This document shows positions 50,697 through 59,671 of a DNA stretch of 64,000 bases, piece by piece. The stretch comes from Adlercreutzia mucosicola DSM 19490 (GTDB lineage Bacteria; Actinomycetota; Coriobacteriia; Coriobacteriales; Eggerthellaceae). The notes beneath the pieces were generated by a model, which did no database searches, was not told the DNA's origin, and saw only the letters and a program-made list of their open reading frames with translations. The stretch's first letter is position 1. Each line of letters starts with the position of its first letter. The stretch lies in contig NZ_AUGK01000017.1 in the NCBI RefSeq assembly GCF_000422625.1, positions 1 to 64,000 on the forward strand. The letters are read 5' to 3'. A program made the position numbers and the translations under genes.

Positions 50697-52394
50697 ATGA
50701 CCCGTTCCGATCACAGTCGCTCGTGCGGCGACTCCCGCCGCCGGTCCCCTTCGGGCCTGTCGCTTTCGACCGGCCGCCTGGAAGGCCGTCCGCGCAACGG
50801 CGCCGACGCGCGTCGCACGCGCCACAACCCCCTGCGCGACGACGATCGTCCCACGAGCCGACGCCCTCAGCGCGCCGCCGGCCCGGCCCCCTCGACCCGC
50901 CACTCCGGCCGCGGCCACAGCGCGCGCCGCGATCCCTTCGACACCCCCTCCTACCGCGACGATTTCGACACCGCGCCCCCGCGGCGCGGCAGCTCGCCGT
51001 CTGGCCGCGGACCCAAGGTCGGCAGCTCGCTGGCCGACTCCCTCGTCTCGTTTATGCCCACCATGAAACGCTCCAGCAGCCATGGCGGCTCGTTTAATCG
51101 CGGCATCGATCTGCGCACCCTGGGCCTCGCCCTGATCGCCCTGGCCCTGGCCGTGGTACTCATCATGGCCGTAGCCCACGTGGGCCCCTTCGCCCCTCCG
51201 AAGATGGAGGATCACACCTCGCACGTCGGCGCGCTCAGCGCTCGGGCCGCCACGAACAACGGGGCCTATATCGCCCAGGGCATCGCCACCCAAATCAGTC
51301 TGGCGCGTCCCATCGAGCCCGATCTGGCACTGATGCCGGCCCACGAGGTCACCCGCGAGGACATCGGCGCCCTCGGCGGCCAGAAAGAGCCCTTCGCCTT
51401 CGCCATGAACGCGGCGGAGGGCGAGGGCGGTGCGAGCACGCCGGTGCTGAGCGACCAGTCCCTGGTGCAGCTGAACAACGCCCTGACCTACTATGAGACC
51501 AACGGCTACGATGTGGGCTACCTGCTGATGGATCTGGGCACGGGCCGCGGCATCGCGGGCAACCTGGACACCTCCATCTACGGCGCCAGCTCGTTCAAGG
51601 GCCCGTTTTGCACCTACATCGCCGAGAAGGAGCTGCCCAGCGACGTCGACAAAGTGAAGTCCTCGCGCCGCGAGCAGATCGAGAACACCATCATCTGGTC
51701 CGACAACACCTCCTACAGCAAACTGCGCCGCCTGTTCGGCACCGACGGCATGGAAGAGTGGCTCGGCGAGGCGGGCGTGGCCACGTCCCTGGTCGACGAC
51801 ACGTCGTTTCCCCACTACACCGCCCGTCAGTCGGCCCTTATGTGGCTGAAGATCTACCGCTACCTGGCCGAGAGCGACAGCTCCACGGCCCAGTGGCTGT
51901 CGGACACCTTCGCCAAAACCGAGGTGTCCTTCCTGCGCAATGGCGCGCTGGGCACCACGAGCGCGGGCCACACCGATTGGCTGCCCAGCGAGGATTCCGG
52001 CCAAGAAGAGGCCCTGGAAGAGGCCGAAGTGGACGGCGGCGAGGAAGCCGTGAGCACCGAGGGCAGCACCGAGCAGACCGATGCCGAGGGAACAAGCGAC
52101 GGGGAGGGCGAGACCGAGGCCGTCGATCCCGTGGCCGAGGCCATCGCCGAAGACGCCGCCGACGGGCGCGACGCCGCGGTCATGTCCATCGGCGCGAACA
52201 TCACCGTGCGCAACAAGGCCGGCTGGATCAACGGCGACAAGGTGGATGCAGTGTGCGACTCGGGCATCGTCACCATCAACGACCGCGACTACCTCATGGT
52301 CATCATGACCGGCGCCCCCGACACCGCCGAAAGCGAGCAAGCCTTCGCCCATCTGGCCCGCACTCTGCTGGAAATCCGCATCGATTTGGTGTAG
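50697..52394 (+). CDS. Membrane-anchored SxxK serine hydrolase (class A beta-lactamase-like fold)
   Basis: The 565-residue protein has an Arg/Ser-rich cytosolic N-terminus (1-138), one membrane span (about 140-162) and an extracytoplasmic domain. That domain carries a complete active-site set in order: SSFK (Ser298, Lys301), SDN (335-337) and KAG (507-509). A roughly 55-residue Glu/Gly/Thr-rich insert (about 432-488) sits between SDN and KAG. It is likely a D,D-peptidase-, penicillin-binding-protein- or beta-lactamase-related enzyme acting on peptidoglycan; activity on antibiotics cannot be inferred. ATG 50697 has GAGGAAA. Confidence 0.82.
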   Translation: MTRSDHSRSCGDSRRRSPSGLSLSTGRLEGRPRNGADARRTRHNPLRDDDRPTSRRPQRAAGPAPSTRHSGRGHSARRDPFDTPSYRDDFDTAPPRRGSSPSGRGPKVGSSLADSLVSFMPTMKRSSSHGGSFNRGIDLRTLGLALIALALAVVLIMAVAHVGPFAPPKMEDHTSHVGALSARAATNNGAYIAQGIATQISLARPIEPDLALMPAHEVTREDIGALGGQKEPFAFAMNAAEGEGGASTPVLSDQSLVQLNNALTYYETNGYDVGYLLMDLGTGRGIAGNLDTSIYGASSFKGPFCTYIAEKELPSDVDKVKSSRREQIENTIIWSDNTSYSKLRRLFGTDGMEEWLGEAGVATSLVDDTSFPHYTARQSALMWLKIYRYLAESDSSTAQWLSDTFAKTEVSFLRNGALGTTSAGHTDWLPSEDSGQEEALEEAEVDGGEEAVSTEGSTEQTDAEGTSDGEGETEAVDPVAEAIAEDAADGRDAAVMSIGANITVRNKAGWINGDKVDAVCDSGIVTINDRDYLMVIMTGAPDTAESEQAFAHLARTLLEIRIDLV

Positions 52395-52450
52395 CGGCCG
52401 CGCCGACGCCCCCCTCGGGACGGCCCGCCTTTGCGCCGCTCTTGCGAGAA

Positions 52451-54052
52451 CTACTTCCCGGCGCGCACGCGGGCGCGGTGCAGACCGTATTCCAGGGAAT
52501 CCACCAGCGCGTTCCACGAGGCCTCGATCACGTTCTCCGACACCCCCACGGTGCCCCACGTATCCACGCCATCGGTGGCGGTGATGGTCACGCGCGTGAT
52601 GGCGTCGGTGCCCTGGGACTCATCCAGCAGACGCACTTTGTAGTCGGTCAATTCCATATGCGCCACCTGGGGGTACGACTCCACAATGGCCATGCGCAGG
52701 GCATTGTCCAACGCTCCCACAGGGCCTGCGCTCTCTCCCGTGGCCACGAAACGGGCATCGCCCACGTGGATCTTCACCGTGGCCTCGGACAGCGCGTCCT
52801 TGGCCAGGGCACCGGTATCCTCGCGGTCGTCTACGATCACGCGGAAGCTCTCCAAGGTGAAGGAGGGACGATAGATGCCCAAATGGCGCATGAGCAACAG
52901 CCCCAGCGAGCCGTCGGCCACCTCGTAGGTGAAGCCGCGCGCCTCCCGCGCCTTGATGTCATCGAGCACCGCCTGGGCGCCACCTTCGGCCTCTTCCAGG
53001 CGAAAGCCCAAACTGGCGGCCTTCTGAAGCAGCGACGCCTTTCCCGCCAACTCACTGACCAACATGCGGGCGCCGTTGCCCACCACCGCCGGATTCACGT
53101 GCTCGTAGGCCTCGGGGAAGCGGGCAATGGCGCTGGCGTGCAGGCCGCCTTTGTGGGCGAAGGCGCTCGCACCGCTATAGGGATGATGGGGCGAGACCGA
53201 CACATTGCACAACTCGGCAACATATTGGGACAAGCTCGTCAGCTGCATCAAGCTGTGAGAGCCGACAGCCCTCAGACCCATTTTCAGCTCCAAATCGGCG
53301 ATCACCGTCAACAGGTCGGCATTGCCCACGCGCTCTCCGATGCCGTTCACGGTGCCCTGCACTTGGGTGGCTCCGGCACGCACCGCGGCCAGAGTATTGG
53401 CCACCGCGCAACCGGAATCGTTGTGGCAGTGGATGCCGAAACGGGCCTGCGGATACGCCGCGCGCACCGCCCCCACGACATCCTCTACCTCAAACGGCAG
53501 CGCGCCCCCATTGGTCTCGCACAAATCAACGGAGACAGCGCCCGCCTCCACCGCGGCTCCCACGCACGCAAGCGCGTAGGCGGCGTTCGCCTTATAGCCG
53601 TCGAAGAAATGCTCGGCATCGAATACGACCTCGCGGCCTGCCGCGGCCAGGTAGGCCACCGAGTCGGTAATCATGCGCAGATTCTCGTCGAGGGTCGTGC
53701 GCAGCGCGCGTTCCACCTGGGCATCCCACGTCTTTCCCACGATGGTCACCACGGGTGCGCCTGAGGCCAGAAGGTCGGCCAGGCCCTCGTCATCGGCCGC
53801 CGCCACGCCCTTGCGGCAGGTGGAGCCGAACGCGGCGATGCGCGCGTGGCGCAGGTCCATGGCCGCCACTTCGCGGAAGAAGGCGACGTCTTTGGGATTC
53901 GAGGCGGGATAGCCCCCCTCGATGATGTCGATGCCGAATTCATCGAGGCGCCGCACAATGGCCAGCTTGTCCTCCAGCGAAAGCGTAATGCCCTCGCACT
54001 GCTCGCCATCGCGCAGCGTCGTGTCGTAGGTCGCAATCCGCTTGTCCGCCAT
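52451..54052 (-). CDS. cimA: (R)-citramalate synthase
   Basis: The 533-residue protein starts with the HMGL-like TIM barrel (YDTTLRDGEQ, DIIEGGYPASNPKD, FGIHCHNDSGCAVAN, QGTVNGIGERVGN). It ends with a LeuA-type regulatory/dimer domain. The overall pattern fits CimA rather than 2-isopropylmalate synthase. It condenses acetyl-CoA with pyruvate, feeding 2-oxobutyrate and isoleucine synthesis. The start ATG has only a weak ribosome site. No partner leuCD genes are in the window. Confidence 0.88.
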   Translation of the reverse strand: MADKRIATYDTTLRDGEQCEGITLSLEDKLAIVRRLDEFGIDIIEGGYPASNPKDVAFFREVAAMDLRHARIAAFGSTCRKGVAAADDEGLADLLASGAPVVTIVGKTWDAQVERALRTTLDENLRMITDSVAYLAAAGREVVFDAEHFFDGYKANAAYALACVGAAVEAGAVSVDLCETNGGALPFEVEDVVGAVRAAYPQARFGIHCHNDSGCAVANTLAAVRAGATQVQGTVNGIGERVGNADLLTVIADLELKMGLRAVGSHSLMQLTSLSQYVAELCNVSVSPHHPYSGASAFAHKGGLHASAIARFPEAYEHVNPAVVGNGARMLVSELAGKASLLQKAASLGFRLEEAEGGAQAVLDDIKAREARGFTYEVADGSLGLLLMRHLGIYRPSFTLESFRVIVDDREDTGALAKDALSEATVKIHVGDARFVATGESAGPVGALDNALRMAIVESYPQVAHMELTDYKVRLLDESQGTDAITRVTITATDGVDTWGTVGVSENVIEASWNALVDSLEYGLHRARVRAGK

Positions 54053-54253
54053 ACTAGCCCCACTTCTCTCGCACCGCCCTGCGGCTATCTTTCAACCGCT
54101 TATTGTAGCGCACTAAAACCGCCGCAGCACTCATGGCCGTGTCCGTGTCCATGGCCGCGGTGCCGCAACCCGCAACCCGTCCCTCTCCCGCAACCCGAGC
54201 CCCCCGCTGCCGCGTGCGCCGCAGAAGCCCCCTCCGCGGCGCCTTCTGCAGCG

Positions 54254-55504
54254 CTACCCCGACACGGGCTTCTCCGCCCCCGACCGACTTGCGAGGCTGG
54301 TCGGATACAAGCTCACGGAACGGGCGATGAGGAAAGCGACGGCTACGGCAGGTGCGGAAACCGCCAGTGCCCCAGGGCCGAGCAGCTCGAGAACGAACAT
54401 GCCGGCCGTAAGCGGGCAGTTGGTGCAGCCGGCAAAGAACGCGGCCATAACGGCCGCAGCGAGCACGCCCTGCGCAACCTCCGTCGCACCGAGAGCCGCC
54501 GCCCCATCGGCCAGGGCGACTCCCAAACAAGCCCCTATGGCGAGAACCGGCATGATCTCACCGCCTTTGAAACCGCCGGCCAACGTGAGCAAGGTGAGGG
54601 CGGCCTTCATGGCGAAGGCCCACCACGGCAGATCGCCCCCGGAAAGGGCCACGGATATCTGGGCCGCTCCCGTGCCGCAGAAGGCACGCAAGCCCTCGTA
54701 GTGAAACAGCTCCGCATAGCCCAAAACGAGTGCTGTGGCCACCCCTCCCACCGCCAAGGCGAACACCGGGGCGCCCAGTTGCGCCAATCCCCTGCGCAAG
54801 GCCAGCAGGGCCCTGCAGAACAGCAGGGCGAGCAGGCCGGCGGCGAGCCCTCCCGCCAGGGCCGCCCCTCCCGCCAACCCGAGCGCCGCAGCATCCAGGG
54901 CAAGAGGGGCTGCGACCAGGAACCGAACCCCTACCGCCTCCGTCACGCCCCAGGCCACCAGCGCCGTTACAACCGGCGCGAAGACATCCGCAACAGACTG
55001 GGGGCGCCTTCGCAGCGCCTCGAAGCTGAAGACAGCCCCAGCCAATGGAGCGTCCAGCATGGCCCCCAGCGCCGCCGCCAGGGCCGCCGACGGCAGCAAG
55101 CGGGAAAGGCGCCCGGGAAGAAACCTCCGGAAGGGCTCGCTTGCGGCCGCGCCCATTTGAAGAGCGGCCGCCTCCTTGCCCACCGAACCGCCGCAAAGAA
55201 CCGTCAGGGACGTGCCAACGATAATGGCCGGGGCAAGCGGCGCGGGGACGGGGCGCCCGTCGCGCACCGCTTCCATGACCTGAGCCGTGCTCCACGAGAA
55301 ATCGAGCCGCAGCGCCCGATAGGCGCCAAAGGCGGCAAACCCTGCCACAGGAAGCAGCCACCCGAGCCATCCGCAGGTTCCGAAAACGGCGGCGGCCCCG
55401 TCCACAGCAAGATCGAGCGCCACCGTAAGCGCGCCGACGACGACCCCCAGCGCGGCGAGGGAAATCACGAGCAGCGCGCCCTCCCCCGCGCTCTGCCGCA
55501 TCAT
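54254..55504 (-). CDS. ClC-family chloride channel/transporter
   Basis: The 416-residue protein has about ten to eleven membrane helices. The ClC selectivity motif is GGSVGKEAA (about residues 85-93 of this form), and GGFKGGEIMP and GCTNCPLTAG come later. It is either a chloride channel or a Cl-/H+ antiporter. Start is uncertain: ATGs at 55537, 55510, 55504 and 55501 are in frame, and GAGAGGGAG best serves 55504. Downstream of fdhD in the same direction (70-bp gap), so possibly the last gene of the hyf operon. The gap 54053-54253 shows no clear structure. Confidence 0.8.
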   Translation of the reverse strand: MMRQSAGEGALLVISLAALGVVVGALTVALDLAVDGAAAVFGTCGWLGWLLPVAGFAAFGAYRALRLDFSWSTAQVMEAVRDGRPVPAPLAPAIIVGTSLTVLCGGSVGKEAAALQMGAAASEPFRRFLPGRLSRLLPSAALAAALGAMLDAPLAGAVFSFEALRRRPQSVADVFAPVVTALVAWGVTEAVGVRFLVAAPLALDAAALGLAGGAALAGGLAAGLLALLFCRALLALRRGLAQLGAPVFALAVGGVATALVLGYAELFHYEGLRAFCGTGAAQISVALSGGDLPWWAFAMKAALTLLTLAGGFKGGEIMPVLAIGACLGVALADGAAALGATEVAQGVLAAAVMAAFFAGCTNCPLTAGMFVLELLGPGALAVSAPAVAVAFLIARSVSLYPTSLASRSGAEKPVSG

Positions 55505-55574
55505 TGCCATCTCCCTCTCCCCTCGCCCGCGCAGCACACGGAAAGCACGTCGTCGCAGCGACCGCGGCGACTTC

Positions 55575-56378
55575 TCAGCGCCGCATCGGATCGTTGTACA
55601 CGATGGCCCCGTCGGGCCGGGCCTGGCAGATGAGGGTCAGATCGAACTCCCGGGCCAGGCGAATGGTCTCGTCGGTGGGAACCGCCTTGGTGGCCAGCAG
55701 CGGAACCCCGGCGTGAATGGCCTTCATGACCATGTCCACGGGCAATCGCCCGCTAGAGAAGATGAGGGCATCGCGCAGATCGATCCCCTGCCGCAAGGCC
55801 AGGCCCACCACCTTGTCGAAGGCGTTATGACGCCCCAGGTCCTCGCAGCAGGCCACCACAGTACCCCCCAGCACCAGATAGCAGCTGTGGGTGCCGGTCG
55901 TGCGCCGATGCAGGGGCGTATCCTCGGCGAAGGCCCGGGCCGCGGCGAGCACCCATTCAGCCTCCCAGGGAACGGGCGTCACCTTGGCCGGGGGCGCGTC
56001 GCTTGTGAAATAGCGGTTGTAGGCGCGGTTGCCGGTGCAGCAGGAGGGAACCGTCTCCATTCCGCGGCGAGAGAAGTCGGCCCGGTTGCAGCCGAGCAGC
56101 ACCGAGGCACGGGTCCCCTGCTCGCAGAGGTACACTTCCTCGATCTCGTCGACATCCCCCACAATGCCCTCGGTGAACAGCCGTCCCACCACAAGATCGA
56201 CCAGATGATCGGGGGTGCACACCACCCGCAGCGTGGGCACAGTGTTCACGAGCACCTCCATAGCGTGCTCGGCGAGCACCGGCCGGCGCACCGGCTCGAA
56301 GGATCCGTCGGGACGCAGCAGCGCACCGTCGCAGACCTCCACAGCCTCGCCCTCTCGATATCGGTCGACCACTCTCAC
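55575..56378 (-). CDS. fdhD: Formate dehydrogenase accessory sulfurtransferase FdhD
   Basis: The 267-residue protein matches FdhD: CEDLGRHNAFDKVVGLAL, SSGRLPVDMVMKA and a late PLLATKAVPTDETIRLA motif. It transfers sulfur from IscS to the molybdenum cofactor of formate dehydrogenases. The catalytic cysteine motif reads SCCTGN, so adjacent cysteines replace the usual spaced pair. GTG start 56378 has GAAGAGG. It follows focA in the same direction. Confidence 0.95.
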   Translation of the reverse strand: MRVVDRYREGEAVEVCDGALLRPDGSFEPVRRPVLAEHAMEVLVNTVPTLRVVCTPDHLVDLVVGRLFTEGIVGDVDEIEEVYLCEQGTRASVLLGCNRADFSRRGMETVPSCCTGNRAYNRYFTSDAPPAKVTPVPWEAEWVLAAARAFAEDTPLHRRTTGTHSCYLVLGGTVVACCEDLGRHNAFDKVVGLALRQGIDLRDALIFSSGRLPVDMVMKAIHAGVPLLATKAVPTDETIRLAREFDLTLICQARPDGAIVYNDPMRR

Positions 56379-56425
56379 GATCCTCTTCCCTTCACCCGTT
56401 CCCGGCAGCGTGCGTCGCAGCCTCT

Positions 56426-57256
56426 TTAAGCCTGCTTTTTATGGTAGATGAACCAGTAGGCCAGGCCCACCACCAGGCCGCCAACGATATTGCCGAGGGT
56501 AGCGAGAACCAGGTTGTAGGCCACGCCCCCCGCGGTGATGGCCCCTGCGGCCCCGATACCGGCCACCGTGTTCAGCAGCAGTCCCATGGGCAAGAAGAAC
56601 ATGTTCGCCACGCAGTGCTCGAAGCCGCAGGCCACAAAAGCGGAGATGGGCAGCAGGATGCCGAGCACCTTGTCGGCCGTGGTCTTCGAGGAGAAGCCGA
56701 TCCACACGGCCAGGCACACGAGAATGTTGCAGAGCACCGCCTTGAAGAACAAGGTCACCGGCTCAAGGGCCACCTTGCCGGCAGCCACCGAGACGAAGGC
56801 CTCGCCCACAGCGCCCCCGTTCATGGCCTGCAAATTCGACAAGTAGATGATAGCCAGCGCCACCAGGGAGCCGGCCAGGTTGCCGAGCCACACGATACCC
56901 CAGTTACGCAGCAGGCCGGCAAGGCCGATCTTCTTCGACGCCTTGGCGCAGACCATGAGCACATTGCCCGTGAACAGCTCGGCCCCGCAGCAGAGCACCA
57001 AGCACAAACCCAGGCAGAAGCACAAGCCGCCTACCAGGCGCTGCACCCCGAAGGCCATGGTGGTGTCGCCCAGAAACGTGCAGAAGTACATGCCGCCAAA
57101 GCCGATGAAGGCGCCGGCCAGCATGGCGGATACGAAGCACTTAGCACCGCCCATGGAGGCCTTGGTCACGCCGACGGCCTCGGCCTTGGCCTCGGTGGCG
57201 GCCGGTGCCAGCGCATCGGGGCTGATGGACAGCAGATCCTCTTTTACGATTGACAT
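56426..57256 (-). CDS. focA: Formate/nitrite transporter (FocA family)
   Basis: The 276-residue protein has six membrane helices and the family motifs (LAGAFIGFGGMYF, ELFTGNVLMV, NWGIVWLGNLAGSL, GFEHCVANMFFLP). It moves formate across the membrane. Its place between hycI and fdhD fits a formate hydrogenlyase gene set. ATG 57256 has AGGGAGGA. Confidence 0.94.
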   Translation of the reverse strand: MSIVKEDLLSISPDALAPAATEAKAEAVGVTKASMGGAKCFVSAMLAGAFIGFGGMYFCTFLGDTTMAFGVQRLVGGLCFCLGLCLVLCCGAELFTGNVLMVCAKASKKIGLAGLLRNWGIVWLGNLAGSLVALAIIYLSNLQAMNGGAVGEAFVSVAAGKVALEPVTLFFKAVLCNILVCLAVWIGFSSKTTADKVLGILLPISAFVACGFEHCVANMFFLPMGLLLNTVAGIGAAGAITAGGVAYNLVLATLGNIVGGLVVGLAYWFIYHKKQA

Positions 57257-57271
57257 GAATGTTCCTCCCTA

Positions 57272-57784
57272 TCATAACGTTACAAACGGGTATTGCTCGA
57301 AATTGCCGCCCTCGGCAAGGGCGGCGTACACCGACTCCACGGCCGCCAGCACGCGCGGGTGCACGGGATCGAAGAACTCGGTACCCCCGGGCTGGATGCC
57401 GAGGAAGATCACCTCCCCGCACATCTGCTCCAGCTCTCCCAGCAGGTAGGTGATGGGCAGCGTGTGGGTGGTGATGAGCGACTGCACCGCCACGTCCTCG
57501 GCACGCAGGCGCCGGACGGCCCCCGGCTCAAGCCCCATGGCCGCCGCGTCCACCAGGAGCAGACGCTGCGGGGCGAGGCGGCGCAGGTAGCCCAAATCGT
57601 TCTCGGGCGTCTGGCCCCCGTCTACCACCAGCCAGCCGGCCACGGGGTCGTCCTCCAGGCGCTTGGCCAGAAGCGGGCCGGCGGCGTCATCGCCGCGCAG
57701 GACGCTGCCCACGCAGAAGACGACGTTGCCGCCCCGCGCCCCGGCCTCGCTCGCGGCCAGGATGTCCTCGGCGCTCGCGCTCAC
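57272..57784 (-). CDS. hycI: Hydrogenase maturation protease HycI
   Basis: The 170-residue protein has the protease pattern FCVGSVLRGDDAAGPLLAKRL, with the nickel-sensing aspartate, and the mid-protein VVDGGQTPEN and LLLVDAA motifs. It cleaves the C-terminal extension of the hydrogenase large subunit after nickel insertion. GTG at 57784 overlaps the previous stop; the upstream GGAAGGAGG is a strong ribosome site. Confidence 0.9.
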   Translation of the reverse strand: MSASAEDILAASEAGARGGNVVFCVGSVLRGDDAAGPLLAKRLEDDPVAGWLVVDGGQTPENDLGYLRRLAPQRLLLVDAAAMGLEPGAVRRLRAEDVAVQSLITTHTLPITYLLGELEQMCGEVIFLGIQPGGTEFFDPVHPRVLAAVESVYAALAEGGNFEQYPFVTL

Positions 57785-58359
57785 GACACCCTCCTTCCCA
57801 TGGCGTATACGGCCGGCTCGCACTGCACCTCGTCCAGCAGGAACAGAAACTCCTCCAGCCACGACGGCACATCCGCGGCAACCACCAGGCCCGCGGCAGC
57901 CGTCCCCGGCTCGGGCACCGTACCGCAGCCCTCCAGCGCCGCCAGCACCGCCGGTTTCAGCAGGGGGACGTGCTCCTTCTTCAGCTCGATCTCGCCGAAG
58001 CGCTCGATGCCCCTCAGCTTGTCGGCCGCCTCGCCGGTACCGAGGGCCGCCAGCACCTCTGAGAAGACGACCCTGGACGTGGCCAGACGCGGCTCGAGGC
58101 AGTCGATGACCCCGGTATGGTGCCCGATGGCCAGGGTGTAGTAGAGCACCGAGCGCGCGTCCTCGGGAATAGAGCGCTCGTGATCCACGAACTTCTTTCC
58201 CAGCCGGTAGAACACCACGTCCCGGGCCGTGCGCCCATCGGTGGTGTGGGCCGCCGCCGGGCGCACGGCCCGTCCGCGCTCTGCTCCCGCTCCCCCGTCC
58301 GCACCGGGCGCCCTCCCCGCACCCGGCGCGGACGGCCGTTGGCGCACCGTCACGCTCAT
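57781..58359 (-). CDS. hycH: Formate hydrogenlyase maturation protein HycH
   Basis: The 192-residue protein has a low-complexity start (1-45). The HycH core follows ([46 protein letters not shown]). It assists large-subunit maturation. It overlaps hyfI by 4 nt and hycI by 4 nt. Confidence 0.9.
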   Translation of the reverse strand: MSVTVRQRPSAPGAGRAPGADGGAGAERGRAVRPAAAHTTDGRTARDVVFYRLGKKFVDHERSIPEDARSVLYYTLAIGHHTGVIDCLEPRLATSRVVFSEVLAALGTGEAADKLRGIERFGEIELKKEHVPLLKPAVLAALEGCGTVPEPGTAAAGLVVAADVPSWLEEFLFLLDEVQCEPAVYAMGRRVS

Positions 58360-59138
58360 TCCTGCACGACCTTACTCAGCAGAAGCGCCTTCAAATCCAT
58401 GAACACGGCCTTCTTTCGCGTATCGGTCTCGCGCTCGACGAGTCTGTCGGCGGCGGCCAGAGCGTCGGTTTCATCCTTGGCGAGCGCCATCATGAACTCG
58501 TCCACGATCTGCTTGCCGTAGTAGTAGCCGCTCATGCGCCGCGCCTCGCGCTCGAAGGCGGTGCGCACCTTGTAGGGTATCGCCGGGAAGGCCACGGGCG
58601 CCTGCTCGCCAGCCGGGGCTACATGGCGGCTTTCATGCAGCTTCTGGTCGAGCAGCCCCAAGGCGCAGGCGAAGCCGTAGATAGTGGCCGGCGGCGAGGG
58701 CGGGCAGCCCGGAATGTACACGTCCACGGGAAGAATGGGGTCGGTGCCTCCCCACACGCAGTAGTTGTCGTGGAAGATGCCGCCGGTGCAGCCGCAGGCC
58801 CCGTAGGAGATGACGATCTTCGGATCGGGCGCCGCCTGATAGGCGCGCAGCGCCGGCTCGCGCATGGCCCGGGTCATGGCGCCGGTGTACAGTAGCACAT
58901 CGGCGTGACGCGGCGAGGGCACCACCTTGATGCCGAAGCGCTCGGCATCGAAGGCGGCGGTGATGGTGGCGAAGATCTCGATCTCGCAGCCGTTGCAGCC
59001 GCCGCAGTCCACGCGGTACACGTACACCGACCGCTTGATGGACTGGAGCAGCTTCTCCTTGGCCTTAGCCACCGACGCGTCCAGGGCCACCGGGTCCGGC
59101 CTCCACTGGAGAGACGCGGGGAAATCGTTCTCGATCAT
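58356..59138 (-). CDS. hyfI: Hydrogenase-4 small subunit HyfI/HycG (NuoB-like)
   Basis: The 260-residue protein carries the proximal [4Fe-4S] ligand cysteines in [24 protein letters not shown] and IPGCPPSPP. The C-terminal extension beyond the NuoB-like core has no strong motif. It passes electrons between the NiFe site and the ferredoxin subunit. ATG 59138 has AGGAGG; it overlaps hyfH by 4 nt. Confidence 0.94.
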   Translation of the reverse strand: MIENDFPASLQWRPDPVALDASVAKAKEKLLQSIKRSVYVYRVDCGGCNGCEIEIFATITAAFDAERFGIKVVPSPRHADVLLYTGAMTRAMREPALRAYQAAPDPKIVISYGACGCTGGIFHDNYCVWGGTDPILPVDVYIPGCPPSPPATIYGFACALGLLDQKLHESRHVAPAGEQAPVAFPAIPYKVRTAFEREARRMSGYYYGKQIVDEFMMALAKDETDALAAADRLVERETDTRKKAVFMDLKALLLSKVVQE

Positions 59139-59668
59139 CGGGCACCTCCTTCGGTGCGAGCCTGGGCCTGGAAGGCGCGGGCATCCTCGCGGCGACGGCA
59201 GGCCAGGCACTCGTCCAGCTTCCCCACATCGGCAGCGGCGGGACCTCCCACGCTCTTCAGAACCCGGCGCGCATAGTCGACCTCCTTGGCGGCGGCGTAG
59301 GGCTTGCCGCACACCGCGCAGCGCGCCACCTCGTAGGCGCAGGACTCGGACAGATCGGCCTTGTTCAGCACCGCCAGCTCGAAGTCGGTCGTCAACTCGA
59401 TGGCGAACAAGGGGCACACCTCCTGGCAGCGCCCGCAAAAGATGCAGCGGCCGTAGCTGATATCCCAAGTCACATAGGACTGATCATCGTTCAAGTCCAT
59501 GGTGATGGCGTTGGCCGGGCAGGCAATGGCGCAGGCTCCGCAGGCAATGCACAGCTTCTCGTTGTGCTCCGGCTTGCCGCGGAATCCCGCGGGCATGGCC
59601 AGCGGCTCGAAGGGATAGCCTGTCGTGGCGTCGCCGGCCTTGCGGATTTCCTTGAACAGCTTCAACAT
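59135..59668 (-). CDS. hyfH: Hydrogenase-4 ferredoxin subunit HyfH/HycF (NuoI-like)
   Basis: The 177-residue protein has two 4Fe-4S motifs ([11 protein letters not shown] at about 40-50 and [11 protein letters not shown]). It also has extra C-terminal cysteines ([12 protein letters not shown]) typical of hydrogenase-linked NuoI homologues. It lies 3 nt after the large subunit gene. Confidence 0.94.
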   Translation of the reverse strand: MLKLFKEIRKAGDATTGYPFEPLAMPAGFRGKPEHNEKLCIACGACAIACPANAITMDLNDDQSYVTWDISYGRCIFCGRCQEVCPLFAIELTTDFELAVLNKADLSESCAYEVARCAVCGKPYAAAKEVDYARRVLKSVGGPAAADVGKLDECLACRRREDARAFQAQARTEGGAR

Positions 59669-59671
59669 CGC

